Below are positions 1 to 7,902 of a stretch of 11,389 bases of DNA, piece by piece. Origin of the DNA: Zoogloeaceae bacterium (GTDB lineage: Bacteria > Pseudomonadota > Gammaproteobacteria > Burkholderiales > Rhodocyclaceae). Each line of letters starts with the position of its first letter. Positions within the stretch are counted from its first letter, which is position 1. The position numbers and the translations under genes were made by a program. The DNA lies in the NCBI GenBank assembly GCA_015657735.1, contig SSSX01000722.1:1-11389 (forward strand), read 5' to 3'. Below the pieces are notes generated by a model. The model saw only the letters and a list, made by a program, of their open reading frames with translations, was not told where the DNA came from and made no database searches.

Positions 1-195
1 GGGCAGCGAGTTGGCCTTGATCTCGACGCGCATGAAATAGCGCCCGGCGCCCTCGCCGTCGGCGGGCGGTTCGGCGTGCAGCGCGGTTTCGAGAATCCAG
101 CCGCGGTGTTCGGCGATGAAGCCGGAAACCCGGGCGACGATGCCGGAGCGGTCGGGGCAGGAGGCGGAAAGGGTATAGAAGCGTTCGCGGTGCAT
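1..195 (-). CDS. purU: Formyltetrahydrofolate deformylase, N-terminal part (cut by window edge)
   Basis: PurU hydrolyses 10-formyl-tetrahydrofolate to formate and tetrahydrofolate in the cytoplasm, feeding formate to purine synthesis and balancing one-carbon pools. Only the first 65 codons are present. They read as the N-terminal ACT domain: after MHRERFYTLSASCPDRSGIV comes a helix (ARVSGFIAEHRGWILE) and then the strand GRYFMRVEIK. The CPDRSGIVA...FxxEHxGxILE pattern is the usual PurU opening; the formyl-transferase-like catalytic domain lies outside the window. ATG at 195 is the only good start, but it has no clear Shine-Dalgarno sequence. The gene lies 48 nt downstream of thrH on the same strand, so co-transcription is likely, with a 7-bp hairpin (208-225) in the gap. 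GcvR or another ACT protein is a less likely alternative, because GcvR openings lack this exact pattern. Confidence 0.88.
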   Translation of the reverse strand, partial: MHRERFYTLSASCPDRSGIVARVSGFIAEHRGWILETALHAEPPADGEGAGRYFMRVEIKANSLP

Positions 196-207
196 GGCGC
201 TGTCAGC

Positions 208-225
208 GGACGCCGGGCGGCGTCC
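208..225 (-). other. Hairpin in the thrH-purU gap
   Basis: A perfect 7-bp inverted repeat (GGACGCC / GGCGTCC) surrounds a 4-nt loop between the thrH stop and the purU start. No T-tract follows on the minus strand, so it is not a standard intrinsic terminator. It ends 12 nt before the purU ATG, where it could affect ribosome access or processing of a thrH-purU transcript. That role is inference; the inverted repeat itself is read directly. Confidence 0.4.
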
Positions 226-243
226 GAAAGGAAAGGGGCAGAA

Positions 244-852
244 TCAGATGCGGGCCGAGGCGGCGCGGATCTGGGCCATCAGGCCGCTGTATTCGCGCTC
301 GACCGGGAACTGCGGGAACTCGGCGACGACGTTGTCCGGCGCCCGGAACAGGATGCCGGCGTGGGCTTCCTTGAGCATCGCGGTGTCGTTGTAGGAGTCG
401 CCGGCGGCGATGGTCTTGAAGTTGATTTCCTTGAAGCGCTGGACGGCTTCCTTCTTCTGGTTGGCCATGCGCAGGTGGTAGTTCACCAGATAGCCTTCGG
501 CGTCGGCCTCGAGCTTGTGGCAGAACAGCGTCGGCATGCCGAGCTGCTGCATCAGCGGCATCGCGAATTCGTAAAAGGTGTCGGACAGGATGATGACCTG
601 GAAATCCTGGCGCAGCGCGTCGAGGAAATCGCGGGCGCCGGGCTCGGGGCCCATCTCGGAGATGACCTTCTGGATGTCCGGCAGACCCAGCTTGTGCTGC
701 TTGAGCAGGTCGAGGCGGTACTTCATCAGCTTGTCGTAGTCCGGCTCGTCGCGGGTGGTGCGGCGCAGTTCGGGAATGCCGGTGCGTTCGGCGAATTCGA
801 TCCAGATTTCGGGGACGAGGACACCTTCGAGGTCGAGACAGACGAGTTGCAC
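244..852 (-). CDS. thrH: ThrH: phosphoserine phosphatase / homoserine phosphotransferase
   Basis: A cytoplasmic HAD-superfamily enzyme. ThrH of Pseudomonas dephosphorylates phosphoserine and can transfer the phosphate to homoserine, linking serine and threonine synthesis. The 202-aa product matches ThrH in length and sequence. Motif I is CLDLEGVL, with nucleophile Asp7 and Glu9 (the ThrH DxE form rather than DxD). It is followed by the substrate region VPEIWIEFAERTGI, motif II in VIILSDTFYEF (about 98-108), and the motif III acidic loop AAGDSYND (about 160-167), then AHAGILFRAP. The reading frame is open to 918, but the added 22 residues do not belong to the family. I chose GTG at 852 because GGAG lies 9 nt upstream (862-865) and the protein then begins MQLVCLDLEG, aligning with ThrH. 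A TAGAAT -10 at 896-901 supports its own promoter. purU follows 48 nt downstream. Confidence 0.92.
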   Translation of the reverse strand: MQLVCLDLEGVLVPEIWIEFAERTGIPELRRTTRDEPDYDKLMKYRLDLLKQHKLGLPDIQKVISEMGPEPGARDFLDALRQDFQVIILSDTFYEFAMPLMQQLGMPTLFCHKLEADAEGYLVNYHLRMANQKKEAVQRFKEINFKTIAAGDSYNDTAMLKEAHAGILFRAPDNVVAEFPQFPVEREYSGLMAQIRAASARI

Positions 853-861
853 GGCGTGGGA

Positions 862-865
862 CTCC
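862..865 (-). promoter_or_regulatory. Ribosome binding site deciding the thrH GTG start
   Basis: GGAG (minus strand) lies 9 nt before GTG at 852. None of the further upstream in-frame starts gives a family-like N-terminus, so this site supports the GTG. Confidence 0.65.
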
Positions 866-895
866 AGATTGCGGCGGTTGAACGGTGAGTCCGCG

Positions 896-901
896 ATTCT
901 A
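896..901 (-). promoter_or_regulatory. Probable -10 box of thrH
   Basis: TAGAAT on the minus strand is one mismatch from TATAAT. It lies 43 nt upstream of the thrH GTG, giving a leader of roughly 35-40 nt. No convincing -35 is seen at 16-18 nt spacing, so the call rests on the -10 and its position between the S51 gene's 3' hairpin and thrH. Confidence 0.5.
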
Positions 902-958
902 GCAAAGGGGGCGCGCACGGTCCGTGAAGAGTTGGGGCTTGCTGCCGGCAGGCGCCGC

Positions 959-985
959 GCAGGCCGTCCGGTCGGTACGGCCTGC
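959..985 (-). terminator. Hairpin after the S51 peptidase gene (no T-tract)
   Basis: A perfect 9-bp stem (GCAGGCCGT / ACGGCCTGC) with a 9-nt loop starts 12 nt past the peptidase stop codon. No U-run follows on the minus strand. It may be a U-less terminator, a 3'-end stabiliser, or part of a rho-dependent end. It separates the peptidase from the thrH promoter. Confidence 0.45.
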
Positions 986-997
986 CGGGCGCGGCGT

Positions 998-2227
998 TCA
1001 GTAGGGAATCGTGGCCGGCATCTGCACGCCGGCGTTCTCGTCCACGATGTATTCGGTGGCCGCCGGGCTGCCGCTGCCGCCGCTCCACCAGTTGGTGAGG
1101 TCGAAGGTGGTGGTCGAGTCGGCGAAGCGCTGCACCTGCACGCCGTACATCGTCAGCGGCGTGCCGGGCCTGCAGGTTGCCGGCGCGCTCAGCGGGCGCA
1201 GGAAATGGACGGCGCTGGTCGAACCGGTCGACACGTTGGTCATCCGGCGGGCGAGGTAGCGGCCCTGGCTGCGCTGCACGATGAGCGCCGTCTCGACGTC
1301 GATGCCGATTCCCCGGGCGCTCCACGGGGTGCTCAGGATGCCGCCGTCGCAGCCGGCGGTGCCGGACAGCTTGATCGTCCGCCCGACGAAGCTGACCAGC
1401 CGGCCCATGCGGTCGCGCGAGTCGAAATGGGGGTCGACGAAGGTGTTGCCGAGCGCCGCAACGTTCAGGAAGCTGGTGCCCGCGAACGGCGTCGGGTCGA
1501 AGGTCATGTAGGGGTTGTAGGGGTCGCCGAGGGCCTGTGCCGACGTGACCGTTCCGTTCGCCGCCGAAAAAACGAACTGCCCGAGCACGTTGACGCCGGC
1601 GCTGGTCCCGCCGACCGGGATGTCGTTCTGCAGCAGCGTGGCGATGGTGGTGTTGAGCCGGGTGCCTTTCCACAGGGCGATGTAGGTGCTCTGGTCGCCG
1701 CCGGCGATCCACAGTGCATTGGCGCTGGCCACCACGGCGTTCACGAAGGGATCGTTGGCGGCAGCGCGGCTGGTGATGATGAGGGTTTCCGCCGCCGTCA
1801 GGCCGAGGTAGGCGCCGCCGACGAAGCCGTCGACCGCCGGGATATCGGTCGCGTCGTGCTTGTTGCTGTAGTAGAAGTAGGGGTCGTAGGCGTCGGTGCC
1901 GGTGGTGCGGATCACCACGAAGCGGCCGCCGGTGGCGCGGGTGATGCCGGCCTGCTCGATCATCCAGCGATACGCCGGGTCGACGTCGGGGCCGCCGCCC
2001 ATCAGGACCACCGGCTGCGCGGCCTGGGGTTGCGGCGCCGGCAGCGGCTTGATCGGAACGGGGTTGCCGGCGACGAAATACTGCGTGCCGGTCACGAAAT
2101 AGCTGTAGGACGGCGCGCTCTTGTCCTTCGCCTGCGCCTGCGCCGGCGCCTGCAGCATCGCGGCGGCGAGGACAAGGGCGAGGGGCCAGGCCCGGAATCG
2201 TGCGGCAAGATCGCCAAGGCGTTTCAT
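998..2227 (-). CDS. Exported cyanophycinase-like serine peptidase (family S51)
   Basis: A 409-aa protein with a signal peptide (MKRLGDLAARFRAW, hydrophobic PLALVLAAAML, cleavage near APAQAQA, about residue 33), so probably periplasmic or secreted. The mature part has S51/cyanophycinase landmarks: VVLMGGGPDVD (73-83), AGGDQS (175-180), the nucleophile elbow GGTSAG with Ser209 (206-211), DPHFDSRDRMGRL (265-277) and GIGIDVETALIV (306-317). These match the GTSAG, QHF..R.R.GRL and GIGID-E-TA patterns of cyanophycinases, which cleave beta-Asp-Arg dipeptides from cyanophycin. The substrate here is unproven; exported homologues may act on other peptides. Cys293 and Cys352 could form a disulfide. The start at 2227 has GGAG 6 nt upstream (2234-2237) and begins the signal peptide. 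The frame is open to 2365, but that extension is Arg/Pro-rich and unlikely to be real. A promoter is suggested at 2337-2365. Confidence 0.85.
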   Translation of the reverse strand: MKRLGDLAARFRAWPLALVLAAAMLQAPAQAQAKDKSAPSYSYFVTGTQYFVAGNPVPIKPLPAPQPQAAQPVVLMGGGPDVDPAYRWMIEQAGITRATGGRFVVIRTTGTDAYDPYFYYSNKHDATDIPAVDGFVGGAYLGLTAAETLIITSRAAANDPFVNAVVASANALWIAGGDQSTYIALWKGTRLNTTIATLLQNDIPVGGTSAGVNVLGQFVFSAANGTVTSAQALGDPYNPYMTFDPTPFAGTSFLNVAALGNTFVDPHFDSRDRMGRLVSFVGRTIKLSGTAGCDGGILSTPWSARGIGIDVETALIVQRSQGRYLARRMTNVSTGSTSAVHFLRPLSAPATCRPGTPLTMYGVQVQRFADSTTTFDLTNWWSGGSGSPAATEYIVDENAGVQMPATIPY

Positions 2228-2305
2228 GAGCGTCTCCGTTCGTCGGTGCAGGGGGAAGTGCGGCGCCTCGCCGTCCGGAGATCGTCTGCGCGCCGCGGTG
2301 GCGTT

Positions 2306-2325
2306 TGCGGGGAGCGGTCCCCGCA
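2306..2325. other. Strong hairpin in the 5' leader of the S51 peptidase gene
   Basis: TGCGGGGA and TCCCCGCA form a perfect 8-bp stem around a GCGG tetraloop. As plus-strand RNA the stem extends to 13 bp (2301-2330) with two G-U pairs; on the minus strand these become A-C mismatches. On the minus strand it would lie at the very 5' end of the leader, just after the start site predicted from the -10 at 2337-2342. It may protect the mRNA 5' end. No T-tract follows on the minus strand. It lies in the 175-nt gap between the ABC-F stop and the peptidase start. Confidence 0.5.
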
Positions 2326-2336
2326 GGCGCCTTTGA

Positions 2337-2365
2337 TTTCTAGTTGAACGGCAGGATGCCGGCAA
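2337..2365 (-). promoter_or_regulatory. Candidate promoter of the S51 peptidase gene
   Basis: On the minus strand, TTGCCG (2360-2365) and TAGAAA (2337-2342) are separated by exactly 17 nt, giving a plausible sigma-70 promoter. Transcription would begin near 2330, leaving a leader of about 100 nt that opens with the 2306-2325 hairpin. This is position and consensus evidence only. Confidence 0.45.
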
Positions 2366-2402
2366 CCGGCAAAGCGGCGCGGGGTGGACTTATTTCACGG
2401 CT

Positions 2403-4316
<1,914 letters not shown>

Positions 4317-4348
4317 GGCAACGGAGGAAAGGAAGCGGCAAATCCGGT

Positions 4349-4354
4349 ATTGTA
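4349..4354 (-). promoter_or_regulatory. Probable -10 box of the ABC-F gene
   Basis: TACAAT on the minus strand, one mismatch from TATAAT, is 32 nt upstream of the GTG. It would give a leader of about 25 nt, which fits the lack of room for a strong Shine-Dalgarno sequence. No good -35 is visible. No clear promoter for the divergent plus-strand gene is seen in the same 70-nt gap. Confidence 0.5.
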
Positions 4355-4386
4355 AGCGGTCCCGTCGTCCGCCGCCCTGCCCAGCC

Positions 4387-5046
4387 ATGCGTCTCGTTCC
4401 GTCCGTCCTGCTGCTCGCCTTCCTGCTTCCCGCCGCTGCGCTGGCGGCGGATGCGCCGCCGCCGGCCGATCCCGCCGCCGATCTGGCCCGCGCCGGCCGC
4501 ATGCGCGACGAGGCCGGCGCGCTGCGGGAGGTGGCGGAAGCACGCTTCGTCGACGAGGAGATCGAATGCTACAAGCGCTTCCTCGTCAATCGCTGCCTCG
4601 ACCAGGCCCGCGCCCGGCGCCTGGCCGACGTCCGCAAGGCGCGCCAGCTCGATCTGCAGGCCGGCCGCATCGAACTGGCCGACAAGAACCGCCGCTATGC
4701 CGAGCGCAAGACCGAGGAGGCCGAAGTCGCGCCGCAGAAAGCCATCGAGCGCGCCGAGGCTGAAGCGCGCGGCCGCGCCGACACCGAGGAACGGCTGAAG
4801 AAACTGTCGGAAAAGGACGCCGAGCGGATCCGCGCCGAACAGGAAGCCAAGTCGCGCGCGCTGGTCGAGGCCGAGGAGCGCAACCGCCACGAGGCCGCCG
4901 AGACCGCGCGGCGCGCCGAGGAAGCCGAAACCGCTGCCCGCCGCGCCGAACAGGCCCGCAGCGACCGCGCCGACTACGAGGAGCGCGCCCGCAAGGCGGC
5001 CGAAAAGAAGGCCGAAAAAGCCGAAAAGGCAGCGAAGAAGCCGTGA
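4387..5046 (+). CDS. Exported Ala/Glu/Arg-rich coiled-coil protein, function unknown
   Basis: A 219-aa protein. Residues 1-20 (MRLVPSVLLLAFLLPAAALA) form a signal peptide ending ALA-A, so the product is probably periplasmic. After a short Pro/Ala linker, almost the whole mature chain is heptad-like and highly charged (RAEAEARGRADTEERLKKLSEKDAERIRAEQEAKSR...), predicting one long helix or coiled coil, ending in a Lys-rich tail (KKAEKAEKAAKKP). A short conserved-looking element, EIECYKRFLVNRCLDQAR (about 58-75), holds the only two cysteines of the mature protein, which could pair in the oxidising periplasm. From memory, small betaproteobacterial exported proteins share this CYxRFLVNxCL element and are unnamed, sometimes called TolA-like or colicin-import-like because of composition alone. 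ATG 4387 is chosen because it opens the signal peptide; no Shine-Dalgarno sequence is evident. It diverges from yheS and is followed at once by a hairpin (5051-5069) and a REP pair. Confidence 0.75.
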   Translation: MRLVPSVLLLAFLLPAAALAADAPPPADPAADLARAGRMRDEAGALREVAEARFVDEEIECYKRFLVNRCLDQARARRLADVRKARQLDLQAGRIELADKNRRYAERKTEEAEVAPQKAIERAEAEARGRADTEERLKKLSEKDAERIRAEQEAKSRALVEAEERNRHEAAETARRAEEAETAARRAEQARSDRADYEERARKAAEKKAEKAEKAAKKP

Positions 5047-5050
5047 GCGA

Positions 5051-5069
5051 GCGGGTCGCGACGACCCGC
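5051..5069 (+). terminator. Hairpin just after the coiled-coil gene (no T-tract)
   Basis: A perfect 8-bp stem (GCGGGTCG / CGACCCGC) with a 3-nt loop begins 5 nt after the stop codon. Position suggests a 3'-end or terminator role, but no U-run follows. The REP pair beginning at 5081 could add to transcription ending or mRNA protection. Confidence 0.5.
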
Positions 5070-5080
5070 CCGGGGCAGGC

Positions 5081-5147
5081 GTAGGGGCGAACGAGTTCGC
5101 CCGTCGCGCGTCGATTGAAGTCCGAGGGCGAACGAGTTCGCCCCTAC
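5081..5147. repeat. REP pair (BIME-like element), copy 1
   Basis: Two 22-nt REP units face each other. Unit A (5081-5102, plus) is a GTAG head, then 8-bp arms GGGCGAAC and GTTCGCCC around a 2-nt centre (GA). Unit B (5126-5147, minus) has the same head and arms with centre TC. The spacer is 23 nt (5103-5125). A GTRG head followed by a palindrome is the known layout of bacterial REP sequences moved by RAYT (TnpA-REP) transposases. The element fills the gap between two converging genes; unit B's head starts 2 nt from the stop codon of the 5149-5769 gene. A second copy of the same size is at 9902-9968. Confidence 0.85.
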
Positions 5148-5148
5148 T

Positions 5149-5769
5149 TTACGCCATGCTGTTTGCCGGGCCTGCGCCGGCCCATTCCAGCGCCTGCTCC
5201 AGCCGGTCGTTGCCCCAGAACAGCTCGCCGTCCGGGGCGATGAAGCTGGGGGCGCCGAACAGGCCGAGTTCAGTGGCGCGTTCGGTCTGGCGGCGCAGGG
5301 CGAGCTTGCTGTCGGCGCTGTTGGCGGCGGCGAGCACTGCGTCGGCGGGCAGGCCGAGGCCGGCGAGGAGGCGGTGGATCACCGCCGGGTCGGCGATGTC
5401 GAGGTCGTCGGCGAAATTGGCGCTCATCGCGGCGCGGGCGAAATCGCCGATCCACGGCTCATCGGCGCCGACCAGCGCGACCCGGGCGGCGAGCAGGCCG
5501 TTCCTCGGAAAGCGCGACGGCACCTGGAAGGGCAGGCCGTAGCGGGCCGCCAGCCGCGCCAGGTCGCGCCACATGTAGCGGCCCTTGGGCGGGTAGATGT
5601 TGAACGGCGAATCGTTCCAGCCCAGCGACAGGAACACCGGCCCGAGCAGGAACGGCCGCCAGTTCACGGTGACGCCGGCGGCGCGGGCCAGCGGCTCGAT
5701 GCGCATCACCGACAGATAGGAATAGGAACTGGCGAACTCGAACCAGAAATCCAGGGTCTTGGTGCTCAT
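5149..5769 (-). CDS. 2-hydroxychromene-2-carboxylate isomerase-like protein (DsbA fold)
   Basis: A 206-aa cytoplasmic protein of the DsbA/kappa-class GST family. True HCCA isomerases (NahD) use glutathione to isomerise 2-hydroxychromene-2-carboxylate in naphthalene breakdown. Visible features: the thioredoxin-like strand and active-site loop FWFEFASSYSYLS (8-20), where the DsbA CxxC is replaced by Ser residues including the likely glutathione-binding Ser; an inserted helical domain (about 65-160, with RDLARLAARYGLPFQ and FPRNGLLAARVAL); and the cis-Pro loop GAPSFIAPDGELFWGNDRL (172-190), which is the strongest family signature. ATG 5769 has GGAG 6 nt upstream (5776-5779). No aromatic-degradation genes are nearby, so a general glutathione-dependent isomerase or transferase role is as likely as NahD function. 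It lies 83 nt downstream of the 123-aa protein on the same strand and has its own -10 candidate. Confidence 0.87.
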   Translation of the reverse strand: MSTKTLDFWFEFASSYSYLSVMRIEPLARAAGVTVNWRPFLLGPVFLSLGWNDSPFNIYPPKGRYMWRDLARLAARYGLPFQVPSRFPRNGLLAARVALVGADEPWIGDFARAAMSANFADDLDIADPAVIHRLLAGLGLPADAVLAAANSADSKLALRRQTERATELGLFGAPSFIAPDGELFWGNDRLEQALEWAGAGPANSMA

Positions 5770-5797
5770 GGCCGGCTCCGGGCAGGGGGTGGAATTC

Positions 5798-5806
5798 AGT
5801 CTAGCA
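5798..5806 (-). promoter_or_regulatory. Extended -10 candidate for the HCCA isomerase-like gene
   Basis: TGCTAGACT on the minus strand fits an extended -10 (TGn plus TAGACT). It is 28 nt upstream of the ATG at 5769. No good -35 is seen, which is tolerable for extended -10 promoters. It lies in the 83-nt gap after the 123-aa gene. Confidence 0.4.
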
Positions 5807-5852
5807 CCCCTGCGCCCTGTCGGCGCCCGCCATGCCGCTCGCGCCGCAGCGA

Positions 5853-6224
5853 TCAGCCGGGCGGGGGCGGATCGTCGTCGAGGAGCCGTTCGCATTCGGC
5901 CATCAGCGTGCGGCCGACTTCGGAGTCGTGGTTCGGGTCGAGGGATTCCATCATCTCGTGCACGGTGTACAGCCCCGCCTCGCGGGACAGCGTGGCGGCG
6001 ATGTGGCGCGCCAGCCGGTCGCTGAGGGCCGACAGGTGGCGCCGCCCGGCCAGCGGCAGGCTGCGTCCGGTGCGCGCCAGCCAGTCGGCGCAGAGGCTGG
6101 CGCCCTGGGCCTCGGTCGGCCACTGGGCGTGCTCGTACCAGGCCGTCAGGCGCTCGGCGGTGAGGGCGAAAATCAGCGCGACGCGGGTGCCGCGCGCGTC
6201 GGCGGGGGGCGGTTCGCGTTTCAT
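5853..6224 (-). CDS. Unrecognised 123-aa protein
   Basis: I do not recognise this family. The product starts MKREPPPADARGTRVALIFALTA, has a mostly helical middle (AERLTAWYEHAQWPTEAQG, RRHLSALSDRLARHIAATLSREAGL, YTVHEMMESLDPNHDSEVGRTLMAECERLL) and ends in an acidic-proline tail (DDDPPPPG). It has one cysteine in CADWLARTG and another in AECERLL. The short hydrophobic stretch VALIFALTA is too weak to be a membrane span, so it is probably cytoplasmic. Codon choice (G/C at third positions) fits a real gene, and no competing frame in the region looks better. No strong Shine-Dalgarno sequence precedes ATG 6224. It diverges from the NYN gene (91-nt gap). A link to RNA handling through that neighbour is only a guess. 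Confidence 0.65.
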   Translation of the reverse strand: MKREPPPADARGTRVALIFALTAERLTAWYEHAQWPTEAQGASLCADWLARTGRSLPLAGRRHLSALSDRLARHIAATLSREAGLYTVHEMMESLDPNHDSEVGRTLMAECERLLDDDPPPPG

Positions 6225-6315
6225 GGGCAGCGGGGCTCGTGCGAAGGGGAGCGAAAGCTAACACGGTGGCCCGATTGCGAGTAAGCTCATCGCCGCCAAA
6301 CGACCGGAGACCCCG

Positions 6316-7530
6316 ATGGCTGCCTCCCCCGAAAACGTCAGCATGGCCTTGTTCTGCGACTTCGAGAACGTCGCGCTCGGCGTGCGCGATGCGAAGTACG
6401 AGAAGTTCGACATCAAGCTGGTCCTCGAACGTCTGTTGCTGAAGGGCAGCATCGTGGTCAAGAAAGCCTACTGCGACTGGGATCGCTACAAGGGCTTCAA
6501 GGCGACCATGCACGAGGCCAACTTCGAGCTGATCGAGATTCCCCACGTGCGCCAGTCGGGCAAGAACTCGGCCGACATTCGGCTGGTCGTCGACGCCCTC
6601 GATCTCTGCTACACCAAGAGCCACGTCAATACCTTCGTGATCATCAGCGGCGACTCCGACTTCTCGCCACTGGTTTCCAAGCTGCGCGAAAACGCCAAGC
6701 AGGTGATCGGCGTCGGGGTGAAGCAATCGACCTCCGACCTGCTGATCGCCAACTGCGACGAATTCATCTTTTACGACGATCTGGTGCGCGAAACCCAGCG
6801 CGCCGCGTCGCGCCGCGAAACCCGCGACAACCCGCCGGCCCGCCGTGCCGACGAGGAACGGCCGCGCCGCGAGGACGTCGAGGCACGGCGCACGAAGGGA
6901 ATCGACATCGCCGTGCAGACCTTCGACGCGCTGGTTGCCGAGCGCGGCGACAGCGGCAAGATCTGGGCCTCGGTGCTGAAGGAGGCGATCAAGCGTCGCA
7001 AGCCGGATTTCAGCGAAACCCGCTACGGCTTCCGGGCCTTCGGCAACCTGCTCGAGGAGGCGCAGGCGCGGGGACTGCTGGAGTTCGGGCGCGACGAAAA
7101 ATCCGGCGCCTACGTCTATCGCAGCGCCGCGCAGCGGGCTGACGCGGTGGCCGAGCCGCCGGTGGTGGCGGTGGTGGCCGAAGCGCCGGTCGTCGCCGCG
7201 CCGCCGGTCGACGCGGTGCCGGCCAAGGCCGAGGGGCGCAGGAAGCGCGGCAGCCGCAAGGCCGCCGCCGAGCCGGTGGCGCCCGAAATGCCGCCAACCG
7301 AAACGCCGCCGCCCGCGCCGGCGGTCGTCGACACACCGCCGCTGCCCGAAGCGTCCGACGCGGCAGTGGCGGAACCCCCGCCGCGTCGCAAGAGCAGCCG
7401 CCGCAAGGCGCCGGAGGCCGCGGTGGCGCCGGCGCTGGCGGAGCCCGCGGCCGAGCCGGAAGCGGCGCCGGTCGACGAAGCCGCCGCCAAGCCGGCCAAG
7501 CGCAGCCGCCGGGTCCGCAAGGCGGAGTGA
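6316..7530 (+). CDS. NYN-domain putative ribonuclease with OST-HTH/LOTUS-like domain and basic tail
   Basis: A 404-aa cytoplasmic protein. Residues about 8-157 are a NYN (PIN-like, LabA/DUF88) domain: FCDFENVALG with Asp15 and Asn18, KNSADIRLVVDAL with Asp87, and IISGDSDFSPLV with Asp113 and Asp115. These acidic residues form the metal-binding site expected of RNA-cleaving PIN/NYN enzymes. A charged linker (158-195) leads to a second domain (about 196-270: GIDIAVQTFDALVAERGD...WASVLKEAIKRRKPDFSETRYGFRAFGNLLEEAQARGLLEF). This has the pattern of OST-HTH/LOTUS domains, which bind RNA and often follow NYN in bacteria. Residues about 275-404 are low-complexity Pro/Ala/Glu with three basic patches (RRKRGSRK, RRKSSRRK, KRSRRVRK). 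ATG 6316 has GGAG 6 nt upstream (6306-6309). A rho-independent terminator follows at 7537. RNase activity is known for the fold but inferred here. Confidence 0.88.
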   Translation: MAASPENVSMALFCDFENVALGVRDAKYEKFDIKLVLERLLLKGSIVVKKAYCDWDRYKGFKATMHEANFELIEIPHVRQSGKNSADIRLVVDALDLCYTKSHVNTFVIISGDSDFSPLVSKLRENAKQVIGVGVKQSTSDLLIANCDEFIFYDDLVRETQRAASRRETRDNPPARRADEERPRREDVEARRTKGIDIAVQTFDALVAERGDSGKIWASVLKEAIKRRKPDFSETRYGFRAFGNLLEEAQARGLLEFGRDEKSGAYVYRSAAQRADAVAEPPVVAVVAEAPVVAAPPVDAVPAKAEGRRKRGSRKAAAEPVAPEMPPTETPPPAPAVVDTPPLPEASDAAVAEPPPRRKSSRRKAPEAAVAPALAEPAAEPEAAPVDEAAAKPAKRSRRVRKAE

Positions 7531-7536
7531 CACGGT

Positions 7537-7565
7537 GCGGCGGGCGCGTCCCGCCGCCGCCTTTT
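7537..7565 (+). terminator. Rho-independent terminator of the NYN gene
   Basis: A perfect 8-bp GC stem (GCGGCGGG / CCCGCCGC) with a 5-nt loop starts 6 nt after the NYN stop and is followed by CGCC and TTTT. The T-run runs into the stop codon of the converging small membrane protein gene (7564-7566). On the minus strand there is no T-run, so it acts mainly for the plus strand. Confidence 0.7.
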
Positions 7566-7809
7566 ACTTGACGCCGAGCTTGCCGGCCACCACCAGCAGG
7601 ATCACCGCCCCGATCACCGAGCCGATGAAGCCGGCGCCCTGGCCGGCCTGGTACAGGCCGAGCGCCTGACCGCCATAGGTGGCAGCCACCGAGCCGCCGA
7701 TGCCGAACAGAATGGTCTTGATCCAGCCCATGCTGTCGTTGCCGGGCTTGACCATGCGGGCGACGAGGCCGACGACGAGACCGATGACGATGGTCGAGAG
7801 AATGCCCAT
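7564..7809 (-). CDS. GlsB/YeaQ/YmgE family small inner-membrane protein
   Basis: An 81-aa protein of the family once annotated as transglycosylase-associated protein, now GlsB/YeaQ/YmgE. Members are small stress-linked inner-membrane proteins of unclear biochemistry; they are not transglycosylases. Three hydrophobic segments are visible: ILSTIVIGLVVGLVARMV (3-20), TILFGIGGSVAATYGGQALG (32-51) and GFIGSVIGAVILLVVAGKLG (60-79), with the family's Gly-rich pattern and GW(I)xTILFGIGGS. Length is typical. ATG 7809 has GAGGG 8 nt upstream (7818-7822). It is converged on by the NYN gene and lies 93 nt downstream of the flavoprotein gene on the same strand. That gap holds a T6 run but no promoter I can call with confidence. 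Confidence 0.88.
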   Translation of the reverse strand: MGILSTIVIGLVVGLVARMVKPGNDSMGWIKTILFGIGGSVAATYGGQALGLYQAGQGAGFIGSVIGAVILLVVAGKLGVK

Positions 7810-7902
7810 GATGTATGCCCTCGCGGTGGGGAGTGGGCTTCCACTCTAACCGGCAGGGGCCGCCCGGAGCGTTAAAAAATGTTGCCGGGCGCGCCGCGCC
7901 GT

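Noticed and set aside
755..2347. 530-codon plus-strand frame and other long frames over thrH and the S51 gene
   Set aside because: Composition is Arg/Gly/Ala-rich without motifs, and the minus strand carries well-matched thrH and S51 products in the same DNA.
5081..5147. CRISPR array or attachment site reading of the palindromic repeats
   Set aside because: There are only two inverted units with one spacer, not direct repeats with several spacers, and no cas or integrase genes. The REP layout with a GTRG head explains it better.
5770..7533. Upstream extension of the HCCA isomerase-like frame (to 794 aa)
   Set aside because: The extension is low-complexity antisense of the NYN gene; ATG 5769 with GGAG at 6-nt spacing gives a normal family length.
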